DNA of 38,518 nt from an uncultured Caulobacteraceae bacterium (GCA_937138625.1 CAKZPF010000009.1:160831-199348); one strand, 5' to 3'. Positions 28,133 through 36,692 are shown, counted from the stretch's first letter. A program made the numbers and translations. The notes: generated by a model not told the origin, from the letters alone.

Positions 28133-29368
28133 ATGACCGAGATTGTTGTCCCCCAACTGGGCGAAAGCGTCACCGAAGCCACCGTGGCCACCTGGCACAA
28201 ACAGGCCGGCGATGCGGTAAAAAAAGACGAGGTCTTGGTCGAGCTTGAGACCGACAAAGTCTCGCTTGAGGTCTCGGCCCGTGCCGATGGCGCGCTGAAA
28301 GAAATTGTGGCGAATGAAGGCGACACCGTCGAGGTCGGCGCCCTGCTGGGCCACCTGGAAGAAGGCGCCAGCGGTGCTGCGTCAAAATCAGAAGACACGT
28401 CTGAAGCGGCCCAGGCAAAACAAGACGACGCCAAAGCCACAACCGAGCAAAAGGCCAAAGAACCCGCCACTGTCGGTGCGTCATCGGGTGGGTCCTCTCA
28501 GCATCTCTCGCCCGCGCCCCAGCGTGTGGTGTCCGAGCACAAACTCGACCCCAGCCAAATCCAAGGCACTGGCAAGGATGGTCGCATCACCAAGGGCGAT
28601 GCCCTCAAGGCGCTTGAAAGTGGCCTGACCGTGGCCACCCCAGCCGCCAGTCCCGAGCGTGAAACCGGCCCCCGCGAAGAGCGCGTAAAAATGACCCGTC
28701 TGCGGCAAACCATCGCCCGCCGCCTGAAGGATGCGCAAAATACCGCCGCCATGCTGACCACCTTTAACGAAGTGGATCTGGGTGCGGTTATGGAGCTGCG
28801 CAAACACTACAAAGACAGCTTCCAAAAACGCCATGGCGTGAAACTGGGCTTTATGGGCTTTTTCACCAAGGCCTGTGTGGCGGCCCTGCAAGAGCTGCCG
28901 GCCATCAACGCCGAGATCGACGGCAAGGATATCATCTACAAAAACCACTACGACATCGGCATCGCGGTGGGCACCGAAAAGGGTCTGGTGGTGCCCGTGG
29001 TGCGGGATTGTGATCGCCTGAGCTTGGCCGAGATCGAAAAGGGCATTTCCGAAATGGGTCGCAAGGCGCGGGACGGCGACCTGAGCCTTGATGACATGCA
29101 AGGCGGCACCTTCACCATCACCAATGGCGGTGTCTATGGTTCGTTGATGTCCACACCCATCCTGAACGCGCCGCAGTCAGGCATTTTGGGTATGCACAAA
29201 ATCCAAGAGCGCCCCATGGCCGTGAACGGTCAGGTGGAAATCCGCCCCATGATGTATCTGGCCCTGAGTTACGATCACCGGATCGTGGATGGCAAAGAGG
29301 CCGTGACCTTCCTGGTGCGCGTGAAGGAACTGCTGGAAGATCCTGCGCGTCTGGTGATGGACGTCTAG
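28133..29368 (+). CDS. sucB: Dihydrolipoamide succinyltransferase SucB (E2)
   Basis: Core of the 2-oxoglutarate dehydrogenase complex. 411 residues in three parts: a lipoyl domain with Lys42 in [11 protein letters not shown]; an alanine/lysine-rich linker; a peripheral-subunit binding domain near 122-155 ([31 protein letters not shown]); and the catalytic domain with the active-site histidine and aspartate in [22 protein letters not shown] precedes the ATG. 35 bases after sucA. Confidence 0.98.
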   Translation: MTEIVVPQLGESVTEATVATWHKQAGDAVKKDEVLVELETDKVSLEVSARADGALKEIVANEGDTVEVGALLGHLEEGASGAASKSEDTSEAAQAKQDDAKATTEQKAKEPATVGASSGGSSQHLSPAPQRVVSEHKLDPSQIQGTGKDGRITKGDALKALESGLTVATPAASPERETGPREERVKMTRLRQTIARRLKDAQNTAAMLTTFNEVDLGAVMELRKHYKDSFQKRHGVKLGFMGFFTKACVAALQELPAINAEIDGKDIIYKNHYDIGIAVGTEKGLVVPVVRDCDRLSLAEIEKGISEMGRKARDGDLSLDDMQGGTFTITNGGVYGSLMSTPILNAPQSGILGMHKIQERPMAVNGQVEIRPMMYLALSYDHRIVDGKEAVTFLVRVKELLEDPARLVMDV

Positions 29369-29419
29369 GCCCAACCCATACATCCAACCCATTGAATTTC
29401 AGAACAAGGATAATCTCTT

Positions 29420-30814
29420 ATGGCATATGATGTGGTGATCATCGGCGGCGGCCCGGGGGGCTATAACGCCGCTATTCGCGCGGGGCAGTTGGGCCTGAAG
29501 GTGGCTTGTGTGGAAAGCCGCAAAACCCTGGGCGGCACCTGTTTGAATGTGGGCTGTATCCCCTCTAAGGCGCTGTTGCATGCCTCCGAGATGTATGAAA
29601 AAGCCCGGCTGCATTTTGGCGATTTGGGCATCAAAGCCAAGGTAGACCTGGACCTTGGGCAAATGCACAAACAAAAAGATTCAACCGTCGAGACCCTGAC
29701 CAAGGGCATTGCCTTTTTGTTCAAAAAGAACAAGGTCGAGCACATCAGTGGTCACGGCAAAATCATCAAACCCGGCGTGGTCGAGGTCACGGATCACGAC
29801 GGCAAGACTCAGACACTGGAAGCCAAATCCATCATCATCGCCACGGGCTCCGAGCCCACACCCCTGCCGGGTCTCGAGTTCGATGAGAAACGCATTGTCA
29901 GCTCCACCGGCGCATTAGATTTCCCTAAAGTTCCAAAACATCTGGTGGTCGTGGGCGCAGGCGTGATTGGCCTTGAGCTTGGGAGTGTCTGGCGACGCCT
30001 GGGTGCCGAGGTCACGGTCGTTGAGTTCCTGGACCGCATCCTGCCTGGTATGGACAGCGAGGTGGCCAAACAGTTCAAACGCATACTGGAAAAACAGGGC
30101 ATAGCCTTCCGTCTGGGTGCCAAGGTCACCGGGGCCACCACCACCAAGTCAGCCGTCACCTTGTCCGTCGAGCCTGCCAAAGGCGGCGAGACCGAGGAAA
30201 TCAAATGCGACGCCGTGTTGGTGGCCATTGGGCGTCGCCCCTTCACCGCCAACCTGGGCCTTGAGGACGTAGGGGTCAAAACCGACGATCGCGGTTTTGT
30301 GCTGACCGATCACTATAAAACCAATGTTGAAGGCATCTATGCCCTTGGAGACGTCACCCACGGGCCGATGCTGGCCCACAAGGCCGAAGACGAAGGCGTG
30401 GCCTGTATCGAGCGCATTGCCGGCAAGCCTGGCCATATGAATTACGATCTGATCCCCAGCGTGGTCTACACCGACCCCGAAGTTGCCGCCGTGGGCAAAA
30501 CCGAAGACGAACTGAAAGAGGCCGGCATCACATATAAAGTCGGCAAGTTTCCCTTCATGGCCAACTCCCGCGCCAAGGCCAATCACGAAACCGACGGCTT
30601 TGTGAAAATCCTGGCTGATGCGGAAACCGACCGCGTGCTGGGGGCCCATATCGTCGGCACGGGGGCTGGTGAAATGATCGCCGAGGTCGTGGCGGTGATG
30701 GAATTCGGCGGGGCCTCCGAAGATATCGCCCGCACCTGTCATGCCCACCCGACAAAGTCCGAAGCCGTGCGCCAGGCGGCCATGGGTGTCGAAGGCTGGA
30801 CCATGCAGATGTAG
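29420..30814 (+). CDS. lpd: Dihydrolipoamide dehydrogenase Lpd (E3)
   Basis: FAD enzyme that reoxidises dihydrolipoamide with NAD. 464 residues: [17 protein letters not shown] (FAD), the redox disulfide in [36 protein letters not shown] (NAD), [20 protein letters not shown], and the His-Glu dyad in [19 protein letters not shown] precedes the ATG. It is last in the operon and probably serves other lipoyl enzymes as well. A terminator follows. Confidence 0.98.
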   Translation: MAYDVVIIGGGPGGYNAAIRAGQLGLKVACVESRKTLGGTCLNVGCIPSKALLHASEMYEKARLHFGDLGIKAKVDLDLGQMHKQKDSTVETLTKGIAFLFKKNKVEHISGHGKIIKPGVVEVTDHDGKTQTLEAKSIIIATGSEPTPLPGLEFDEKRIVSSTGALDFPKVPKHLVVVGAGVIGLELGSVWRRLGAEVTVVEFLDRILPGMDSEVAKQFKRILEKQGIAFRLGAKVTGATTTKSAVTLSVEPAKGGETEEIKCDAVLVAIGRRPFTANLGLEDVGVKTDDRGFVLTDHYKTNVEGIYALGDVTHGPMLAHKAEDEGVACIERIAGKPGHMNYDLIPSVVYTDPEVAAVGKTEDELKEAGITYKVGKFPFMANSRAKANHETDGFVKILADAETDRVLGAHIVGTGAGEMIAEVVAVMEFGGASEDIARTCHAHPTKSEAVRQAAMGVEGWTMQM

Positions 30815-30835
30815 AAGCGCCCAATCTGGGGTTAT

Positions 30836-30864
30836 AAAAAAGGAGCCTTATGGCTCCTTTTTTT
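30836..30864. terminator. Bidirectional terminator between lpd and the EF-hand gene
   Basis: AAAAAAGGAGCC (30836-30847) pairs with GGCTCCTTTTTT (30852-30863) around the loop TTAT. T-runs form on both strands, so it can end both lpd and the convergent gene whose stop is at 30892. Confidence 0.88.
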
Positions 30865-30891
30865 GTTCAAATCCGGAATGCCAAACCCGGC

Positions 30892-31419
30892 TTAGCGACA
30901 TTGCAAATCGCGCCCGGGCCATATGATGTCAATGCCCGCATCCCACACCGCCTGGCGCGCGGTTTGGGTGCTGTGAATTTTTGTGCCAACCTCGTTTGTC
31001 GAAACCACATCTGTGCCTTGGACATGGTCGACAGCCGTGTTGACCAAAGTCGTATACAACGACGTCAGATCACGCACGTAAGGATAGGTGGCCTGGGCAA
31101 GCTGTTGAGCTCCGGCTTGGGTTTTGGGGGCCGGACCCGAGGGCTCAAACTTGGCTAGCAAACACGTATTGTTGTGCACATGGCGGCCATAGTCGGCCAC
31201 ATCTTTCAGCTCGTAAACGCCGTCATTATCGGTGTTATGGTCCATTTCTTCCAGGGTTTTGATGATCTGATCCGATGTCACCTCGGCGGGCTGAACACCG
31301 GCCCGGAACGCCGCAATGGCGCGCAATGTCACCGCAAAATCCTCGGTCGAAGTCGACAGGTCAATGGGCTGCTGGGTGGTTTTATCGGTATAACCAACAA
31401 TATGGACAGGCTGAACCAT
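30892..31419 (-). CDS. Hypothetical protein with one EF-hand-like loop
   Basis: 175 residues, not recognised. Around residues 48-73 there is a helix (TSDQIIKTLEEM) followed by NTDNDGVYELKD, which fits an EF-hand loop (Asn62, Asp64, Asp66, Gly67, Asp73), so calcium binding is plausible; the last position is Asp rather than the usual Glu. The C-terminal half (LAQATYPYVRDLTSLYTTLVNTAVDHV) looks helical, and three cysteines or fewer are visible. No signal peptide. GGGAG eight bases before the ATG supports the start. A TTGACA box lies upstream. The function is unknown; it has its own promoter and terminator. Confidence 0.75.
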   Translation of the reverse strand: MVQPVHIVGYTDKTTQQPIDLSTSTEDFAVTLRAIAAFRAGVQPAEVTSDQIIKTLEEMDHNTDNDGVYELKDVADYGRHVHNNTCLLAKFEPSGPAPKTQAGAQQLAQATYPYVRDLTSLYTTLVNTAVDHVQGTDVVSTNEVGTKIHSTQTARQAVWDAGIDIIWPGRDLQCR

Positions 31420-31455
31420 GGCTGTGCTCCCTTAAATGTTAAGGGAACTGACCTA

Positions 31456-31477
31456 GCAAGCCAAGACAAATTGTCAA
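31456..31477 (-). promoter_or_regulatory. Possible promoter of the EF-hand gene
   Basis: Perfect TTGACA (31477-31472) on the minus strand inside a small palindrome (GACAAATTGTC on the plus strand); the -10 region 16 bases on (near 31455) is a poor TAGGTC. The palindrome over the -35 box could be an operator. Confidence 0.35.
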
Positions 31478-31495
31478 GTTTTTTTGACGTACAAA

Positions 31496-32305
31496 CTACA
31501 AAAACAAATTGATTGCTTGCCACACAGACATCATGATCACCAAGAAACCCACCACAAACAACATGACCCGTGGCGGGGCAAACCGCGTGAACGTCGCCGC
31601 CACCGGCGCGGCGATCAGCCCCCCGACCACAAGTCCGCCCACATATATGCCATAATCCGCAAGACCCACGGCCAACTCGCCCTGCACAATGGCGGTGAAC
31701 AAGGCCCCCACAACCGCACAGGTGACAAAGAATTCCGAGGCATTGACCGAGCCCACCACATAACGCGGCTGATGGCCACTGCCCATCAGGGTGGTGGCGG
31801 TCACCGGCCCCCAACCACCGCCGCCCATGGCATCCAAAAAGCCACCCACAAACCCCAGCGGATAAGCCCAGTTGAAATGGGGCACCACCAAACTGGTACC
31901 ACCGATGGCTTTTTTCAGGATATAGGCCCCCATACACATGAGATAAAACAGAATGAAAGGCTTGATGATCTCGCCCGGCACATTGATCAAAATCGAAGCG
32001 CCGACAAAGCCCCCGATCACACCCATCGGCATCAGGCGCCAAAACAAACTGGGACTGATGTTGCCCAAAAAGAAATGCGAGACACCGGACGTAGAGGCTG
32101 TGAACACCTTGGCCGAGTGCATCATGGCCGAGACCTGCGCCGGTGGCAGGCCAAGGGCCAGCAAAAACGACGAGCCAATGATGCCATAGCCCATGCCCAC
32201 AGCACCATCCAGCAACTGGGCACAAAACCCGATGCCCACCAGCATCCAAAATTGTGGATCGTTCAGCACCTGGCTGATGAGGCCCCCGACCTCCGCCACG
32301 GTCAT
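31496..32305 (-). CDS. TSUP family permease (TauE/SafE-like)
   Basis: 269 residues with about eight membrane segments. FCAQLLDGAVGMGYGIIGSSFLLALGL at the N-terminus and GFVGGFLDAMGGGGWGPVTATTLM in the middle are the paired repeats of the TauE/SafE fold, members of which export sulfite, sulfonates or similar anions. The start at 32305 (MTVAEVGG) leaves two bases to the msrA stop; the frame is open further but overlaps msrA. Linkage with msrA suggests a sulfur or oxidative-stress context; the substrate cannot be read from the sequence. Confidence 0.85.
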   Translation of the reverse strand: MTVAEVGGLISQVLNDPQFWMLVGIGFCAQLLDGAVGMGYGIIGSSFLLALGLPPAQVSAMMHSAKVFTASTSGVSHFFLGNISPSLFWRLMPMGVIGGFVGASILINVPGEIIKPFILFYLMCMGAYILKKAIGGTSLVVPHFNWAYPLGFVGGFLDAMGGGGWGPVTATTLMGSGHQPRYVVGSVNASEFFVTCAVVGALFTAIVQGELAVGLADYGIYVGGLVVGGLIAAPVAATFTRFAPPRVMLFVVGFLVIMMSVWQAINLFL

Positions 32306-32307
32306 GC

Positions 32308-32952
32308 TCAGACCCCGACCCCTGTCGGGCAGCTGATGCCCGTGCCCCCCAGGCCGCAATATCCGCCCGGGTTCTTATCAAGGTATTGTTGGTGCTCGGC
32401 CTCGGCATAATAAAATGCGGGGGCTTCGTCGATGGCGGTGGTGATTTCGCCCAACCCGCCGTGGTTCAGGCGCGCTTGATACAGCGCCTTGGTTTCCGCC
32501 GCCAATCGCGCCTGATCGGGTGTGGTTGTAAACACTGTTGACCGATACTGTGAGCCCACATCATTGCCCTGGCGCATGCCCTGGGTGGGGTCGTGGTTTT
32601 CCCAAAACAGCTGCAACAAGGCCTCGAGCGAAACGGTCTTGGGGTCAAAGACCACACGCACCACCTCGGCGTGGCCCGTGCGCCCCGTGCACACTTCGTC
32701 ATAGGTGGGATGGGGCGTCACCCCGCCCTGATAGCCAACTGCCGTCAGCCAGACACCCGGCGTTTGCCAAAATTTACGTTCGGCGCCCCAAAAACACCCC
32801 ATACCGAAAAAGATCTCTTCATGGCCGCTTGGCACCGCCGCCATCACCGGGCGATCAAAGACGGTATGCTGGGTTTTGGCCTCTAGGATAGGCGTTGCGC
32901 GCCCCGGTAAGGCCGCATCGGGATGAGGAAGCGTGGTCTTGTCAGCCATCAT
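32308..32952 (-). CDS. msrA: Peptide methionine sulfoxide reductase MsrA
   Basis: Reduces the S form of methionine sulfoxide in proteins. 214 residues; the catalytic cysteine is Cys53 in [13 protein letters not shown], followed by [38 protein letters not shown] and the C-terminal [22 protein letters not shown] with a resolving cysteine. AAGGAC nine bases before the ATG at 32952; the ATG one codon later is also possible. It precedes the TSUP permease by two bases. Confidence 0.95.
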   Translation of the reverse strand: MMADKTTLPHPDAALPGRATPILEAKTQHTVFDRPVMAAVPSGHEEIFFGMGCFWGAERKFWQTPGVWLTAVGYQGGVTPHPTYDEVCTGRTGHAEVVRVVFDPKTVSLEALLQLFWENHDPTQGMRQGNDVGSQYRSTVFTTTPDQARLAAETKALYQARLNHGGLGEITTAIDEAPAFYYAEAEHQQYLDKNPGGYCGLGGTGISCPTGVGV

Positions 32953-33000
32953 GCTCGGGTGTCCTTGTGTAACGCCTGAATGTGTAACGCCTGAGCGCAC

Positions 33001-33224
33001 AGGGAAAGTCCTGAGTTTGTCTTAAAAACAAGCCTATGGCCAGTCATATAAAATTCCGAGGTGGAATTCTTGTGCTACGCGAAGCCCGCGGCAAGACTTG
33101 ATTTCCTCAAACGCTCGATTATAGAAGGGGGCTGCGCCGTTGGCTTTGGCTAGGGCGCATCAGGCATTTCGCAGAAAAGCCGTCTTGTATAAAAGGTTTT
33201 GCGCGCGCCTTAAGCACGCAGGTT
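33001..33224. other. Non-coding stretch before the repeat array
   Basis: No supported gene. Two hairpins are visible: AATTCC / GGAATT near 33052-33069 and TGCGCC / GGCGCA at 33133-33138 with 33154-33159. The msrA promoter must lie at the left end on the minus strand. Together with the array on its right this makes 570 bases without a protein gene. Confidence 0.5.
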
Positions 33225-33389
33225 GGACAGGTGCAAAGCGTTTTCTTGAAAACGCGTCCAGAAAAATAAGCTCGGCCAAGCACTGGGGCCGGGGCAGTGA
33301 ATGGACAGGTGGCCGCGTAGGGTTTTGCTTGCAAAATCCGTCCTAATCAATAAAAACTCGGCCTGCACATGGGATCATGTGTGACAAAT
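33225..33389 (+). repeat. Two diverged units starting like tRNA-Ser (type 1)
   Basis: Units of 78 bases (33225-33302) and 87 bases (33303-33389). Each begins GGACAGGTG, the first bases of the nearby tRNA-Ser, and then holds a hairpin closed by GGAC / GTCC (inner stems GCGTTTT / AAAACGC and TTTTGC / GCAAAA). Both then run through a shared CTCGGCC-x-GCAC stretch that can pair with the GGCCG part of a unit start. They are clearly related to each other but diverged. Confidence 0.65.
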
Positions 33390-33573
33390 GGACAGGTGGC
33401 CGAGTGCGTAGGCCTTGCGAAGCAGGGCCGTGAATGAACGAAAGTTCAACCACTCGGGGCACAGGTTCAGAAGTTGTGTAAGGACAGGTGGCCGAGTGCG
33501 CAGGCCTTGCGAAGCAGGGCCGTGAATGAACGAAAGTTCAACCACTCGGGGCGCAGGTTCAGAAGTTGTGTAA
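33390..33573 (+). repeat. 92-bp direct tandem repeat (two copies) before tRNA-Ser
   Basis: Copies 33390-33481 and 33482-33573 differ at two positions (T or C at unit position 20, A or G at 72). Each begins with the first 17 bases of the tRNA-Ser gene (GGACAGGTGGCCGAGTG), and the second copy runs directly into the real tRNA at 33574. Within a unit CCGAGTG can pair with CACTCGG and encloses two hairpins: GGCCTTGC-GAA-GCAGGGCC and TGAAC-GAAA-GTTCA. There is no anticodon arm, T arm or 3' acceptor strand, so these are not tRNAs. Function unknown; a structured RNA array or the trace of repeated duplication are both possible. Confidence 0.9.
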
Positions 33574-33663
33574 GGACAGGTGGCCGAGTGGTTGAAGGCG
33601 CACGCCTGGAACGCGTGTATAGGGGAAACTCTATCGAGGGTTCGAATCCCTCCCTGTCCGCCA
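33574..33663 (+). tRNA. tRNA-Ser (anticodon GGA)
   Basis: Acceptor stem GGACAGG / CCTGTCC, D arm GGCCGAGTGGTTGAAGGC, anticodon stem CACGC / GCGTG (33601-33605 with 33613-33617) with loop CTGGAAC and anticodon GGA at 33608-33610, long variable arm as expected for serine, T arm GAGGGTTCGAATCCCTC, discriminator G and encoded CCA at 33661-33663. Reads UCC and UCU codons. It is preceded by the repeat array and serves as integration site for the element on its right. Confidence 0.97.
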
Positions 33664-35280
33664 CTTCGGTATAAAACCGGGAACGCCGATTCCCGCCGAT
33701 TTCCCTCCTTTTGTGGCTATCAGCGCCCTCAACAGCGTGTTTTTGCTGCCGTTGATGTAGATCGCATCGTCCGCGACCTCGACATGCTGGGCGAAAGCCC
33801 GGACGTGATCCCGCCGATAACCGCCCTTTCCGAGCCGAAGCCCGGTCCGCGCTTCGCTCGCCAGCTCCCGCACGGCCGCGCCTGTGAGGCCCTTATGGGC
33901 CGAGCTTTTCAGCATGGCCTCGGTCCTTACGGCGTCGGCCCGTGCCTGATCCCGTATCGCCGTAAGGCCCGCGATGCGTTCGCCGAGGGCGGATTCGGCC
34001 GGGTCGAGCGAACCCGCCTCGATAGCCTCGTAGAGCCGCTTTAGCCGCATATCGGCCTCGGCCGCGCGCTGGTTCAACTCGGTGATGTGCTGGCTGCGCC
34101 GCTCGACGCTCTCCTGCCGGCGATCCAGCAGCGAGGCGAGCACGTCTTCGATCCGCTCGGGGTCCAGCAGCCTTTCCTCGATGTGGCTGACCACGATGCG
34201 GTCCAGCTTGTCCATCGGGATCGCGCGGCCCTTGCAGCCGGTTTCGCCCTGCCGTGCCCGGATCGAACAGGCATAGTAGCGGTAGCGGCCGTTCTTGCCC
34301 GTGCGCAGCGTCATGGCCCCACCGCAATTGCCGCAATAGCAAATGCCGGTCAGCAGGTTCGGGCCGCTGACGACGCGCGGCGGCGTCACCTTCGGATTGT
34401 TGACCTGCAACCGCTTCTGCACCGCCTCGAATATCTCAAGGTCGATCAGCGGCGGCACCGCGACGGTGACGACTTCTTCCTCGGGCTTCACCTCGCCTTT
34501 CTTGGACCGGCGGTTGAACCGATGTTCGCCGATATAGGTGCGGCGGGTCAGGACGCGGTGAAGCTGGCCGATGCCCCAACGTCCGCCGCTGCGGGTGAAC
34601 ATGCGGTTCCTGTTGAGGTAGCTGACGATGTTCTTGACGCCCATGGGGCCGGACGTGCCGTCGCCTTCCAATGCTAGGCGGAAGATCATCCGCACGGTGT
34701 CGGCGTGCAGCGGGTCGATTTCCAGCTTCTTCTTCATCTTCGTGCCGCGCTGCTCGGCATCGACGACGCGGTAGCCGATGGGCGGCAGCGAGCCATTCCA
34801 GAAGCCTTGCCGCGCGTTCTCCTTCAAGGCGCGCAGGACGTGCTTGGCGTTCTCCTTCGACTGGTATTCGTCGAACAGTGACATGATCCGCCGCATCATC
34901 TGGTGGATCGGATCGTCGCCAAGCTCCTGCGTCATGGATACGAGCTTGACGCCGTTCTTCGCCAGCTTCCGGTAGTAGTATTCCATTTCAAATTCGTCGC
35001 GGAAGAACCGCGAGAAGCTATGCACCACCACCACGTCGAACGCTGGCGGCTTCGACGTGCCGGCTTCGATCATGCGCTGGAACTCGGGGCGGCGGTCGTT
35101 GGTCGCCGATGCGCCCGGCTCGATGAAGGTTTCCACAAGCTGATAACCGCGAGACTCGCAATAGGCTTCGCCCTGCCGCTTCTGGTCGGGGATCGACACG
35201 TCATGCTCGGCTTGCCGCGCCGTCGAGACGCGCAGATAGAGCGCGGCGCGCAGGGCGACGTGTGGGGAATGAATGTTCAT
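33631..35280 (-). CDS. Large serine recombinase (integrase)
   Basis: 549 residues. Resolvase domain with the nucleophile Ser19 in YLRVSTARQ, followed by VVVHSFSRFFRD; then the recombinase domain (GYRVVD, GGRWGIGQLHRVLTRRTYIGEH) and the zinc ribbon (CYCGNCGG, YACSIRARQGETGCKG); then a coiled-coil segment (about 390-450). The last ten sense codons and the stop (33663-33631) are read antisense from tRNA-Ser and give the ending WRTGRDSNPR. The gene overlaps the upstream DNA-binding gene (ATGA). It probably catalyses integration at tRNA-Ser. Confidence 0.93.
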   Translation of the reverse strand: MNIHSPHVALRAALYLRVSTARQAEHDVSIPDQKRQGEAYCESRGYQLVETFIEPGASATNDRRPEFQRMIEAGTSKPPAFDVVVVHSFSRFFRDEFEMEYYYRKLAKNGVKLVSMTQELGDDPIHQMMRRIMSLFDEYQSKENAKHVLRALKENARQGFWNGSLPPIGYRVVDAEQRGTKMKKKLEIDPLHADTVRMIFRLALEGDGTSGPMGVKNIVSYLNRNRMFTRSGGRWGIGQLHRVLTRRTYIGEHRFNRRSKKGEVKPEEEVVTVAVPPLIDLEIFEAVQKRLQVNNPKVTPPRVVSGPNLLTGICYCGNCGGAMTLRTGKNGRYRYYACSIRARQGETGCKGRAIPMDKLDRIVVSHIEERLLDPERIEDVLASLLDRRQESVERRSQHITELNQRAAEADMRLKRLYEAIEAGSLDPAESALGERIAGLTAIRDQARADAVRTEAMLKSSAHKGLTGAAVRELASEARTGLRLGKGGYRRDHVRAFAQHVEVADDAIYINGSKNTLLRALIATKGGKSAGIGVPGFIPKWRTGRDSNPR

Positions 35281-35663
35281 AGCGCGCCTCCTTTCGCCGC
35301 GCGGCGTTCGAGCAAGGGCAACGCCAGTTCAACACGGTCATGGACAACCTTGGGCGCGAGCTTGCGGCCTTCCTTCTCCAAGCGGACAAGGCCGTAGCTC
35401 TCCATCGTCTTCATGGTGCGTGACAGGTTGGATAAGGCCCGGCCGGTGATCTCCGAAAGTTCCTCCAGCGAGGCCGGAGCTTTCTCGGCGATGACGCGCA
35501 GCAGTTCGCGGTTCCCGGCCGACAGCACCTTGGCGAAGGATTCGGTTGATGTGAACCACACCTTCGGATCGTCCGCCGCCGGCTTTTCCTCGCCGCGCGC
35601 GATCCGCATGGTGCGGGCCTTCATCTCGTCGTAGCCGGCAATCCCAACTTTCAATGTGGTCAT
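35277..35663 (-). CDS. HTH protein, probable TumA-like antitoxin
   Basis: 128 residues with a winged-helix segment: RELLRVIAEKAPASLEELSEITGRALSNLSRTMKTMESYGLVRLEKEGRKLAPKV (about 53-105). Size, position right after a TumE-like gene and the N-terminal SFAKVLSAGN segment fit the HTH partner of TumE-type toxin-antitoxin pairs. It overlaps the toxin gene (ATGA) upstream and the recombinase start downstream. It may repress the four-gene operon. Assignment rests on pattern and context. Confidence 0.7.
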   Translation of the reverse strand: MTTLKVGIAGYDEMKARTMRIARGEEKPAADDPKVWFTSTESFAKVLSAGNRELLRVIAEKAPASLEELSEITGRALSNLSRTMKTMESYGLVRLEKEGRKLAPKVVHDRVELALPLLERRAAKGGAL

Positions 35664-36013
35664 AGGGCACCTCGCTCCTTCAATACCGCGTCCACCGCCT
35701 GCCAGAAGTCGGCCAGCAGCGTGGCCGCATCCTCGTAGGCGTAGGGCTTCACGGTCTGGAGGCGGTGTCGATGGTCCATCGGCTCGCCCCTCCTGCCTCG
35801 GCCGACCGGATGGGCATTATCGAAGCCGACCAGCCGTTCGCCCGAAGGCCCGTGAAGCGTGAGCGAGTAATCGAGGCCGCGCGGCTTTTCCGGCGATGCC
35901 GGAACGCGGGTGATAACGAACTTCACCCAATGGCCGCCCTCGGGATCGACAACGAGCACCTGTCCGTCGAGGTCCAGAAGCGTGTCGAGGCTCGGGTCAC
36001 GTTCCTCGCTCAT
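35660..36013 (-). CDS. TumE-like toxin (DUF6516 family)
   Basis: 117 residues. The pattern LDYSLTLHGPSGERLVGFDNAHPV followed by MDHRHRLQTVKPYAYEDAATLLADFWQAVD is that of DUF6516, now called the TumE family of toxin-antitoxin systems. AAGGA six bases before the ATG; the start overlaps the stop of the gene upstream and the stop overlaps the antitoxin start. Inside an integrated element such a pair would help retention. The toxic activity is not visible from sequence. Confidence 0.72.
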   Translation of the reverse strand: MSEERDPSLDTLLDLDGQVLVVDPEGGHWVKFVITRVPASPEKPRGLDYSLTLHGPSGERLVGFDNAHPVGRGRRGEPMDHRHRLQTVKPYAYEDAATLLADFWQAVDAVLKERGAL

Positions 36014-36333
36014 GACTTATCCTTATCACTTTCTGATAAGTATGGCAAGGATTTATTCTCGGCTTCAAGGTCGATTGGGCCGAAAAGGCGGTCGAGCACA
36101 TGACCGAAATACCGCTCGAAGATTTGTAGTTCTTCCTCGGTGATCGGCACCTTTTCGGGCCAGTCGTCGAAGACCGGCAGCGTCTCAACATCGACGATGC
36201 GAAGCGGCGAGCTGCGGCGTTCCCGGCCGTCTGGCGTGGGTTCGTCGGCGTAGTCGAAAAGATCGTCGGGAAGTGCTTCGGGGACCGGGTGTCGCGGTCG
36301 CCCTTTGCGGGCGCGGCGGCGCTCTGCGCACAT
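36010..36333 (-). CDS. Hypothetical protein of the element
   Basis: 107 residues, no recognised domain. The N-terminus is basic (CAERRRARKGRPRH), the rest acidic with many Asp and Glu. AAGGAGG six bases before the ATG at 36333 is a strong ribosome binding site, and the stop overlaps the toxin start by four bases, so this is the first gene of the unit that ends with the recombinase. Composition matches the element. Confidence 0.65.
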   Translation of the reverse strand: MCAERRRARKGRPRHPVPEALPDDLFDYADEPTPDGRERRSSPLRIVDVETLPVFDDWPEKVPITEEELQIFERYFGHVLDRLFGPIDLEAENKSLPYLSESDKDKS

Positions 36334-36468
36334 GGAATCCTCCTTGGTTCTGGTGGATTCCGGGGCGCAATAGGCCCCGGAATTAGGCGAACCATGGAGG
36401 GCAGTCGGCGGCCTGTAGCGTGCCGCATTTGCGTCTATGCGCTGGCGGCACCCCTGCCGGGATGGGAC

Positions 36469-36690
36469 TTAGTTGGCGGCTCGCCGCGCTCTCGCAAACC
36501 CCCGATCCGTTGCGATGAACCGCTCCAGCATCGGCACGATGAGCCTGACGGGATCGGCGACAGGCTGGCCCGTCTCGCGCGCCAGCACTTCGGCATAAGC
36601 GACCAGATCGCGGTGGAGCGGCGCGGGCAACTCCACCGTCACCTTGACGGGCTTGTCGTCTGGCAGCGGGCCGAGTTTCAGCCTGGTCAT
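36469..36690 (-). CDS. DUF2274-like small protein
   Basis: 73 residues. LPDDKPVKVTVELPAPLHRDLVAYAEVLARETGQPV followed by LIVPMLERFIATDRGF is the DUF2274 pattern, resembling a ribbon-helix-helix fold. DUF2274 genes usually stand directly after trbI in conjugative elements, as here (two bases after the trbI stop). Possible regulator of the transfer operon; unproven. Confidence 0.75.
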   Translation of the reverse strand: MTRLKLGPLPDDKPVKVTVELPAPLHRDLVAYAEVLARETGQPVADPVRLIVPMLERFIATDRGFARARRAAN

Positions 36691-36692
36691 GG

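Noticed and set aside
31484..32410. 308-residue plus-strand frame opposite the TSUP permease
   Set aside because: Rich in His, Gln and Thr as expected from the reverse of membrane-helix codons; not a real protein.
33390..33573. Extra tRNA-Ser genes
   Set aside because: Only the first 17 bases match; there is no anticodon arm, T arm or acceptor 3' strand.
33225..33573. CRISPR array
   Set aside because: Unit length of 78-92 bp without constant repeat/variable spacer structure, and no cas genes.
33474..33674. 66-residue plus-strand frame across tRNA-Ser
   Set aside because: It reads through repeat and tRNA; its ending SNPSLSATSV is a well-known product of false translation of tRNA genes.
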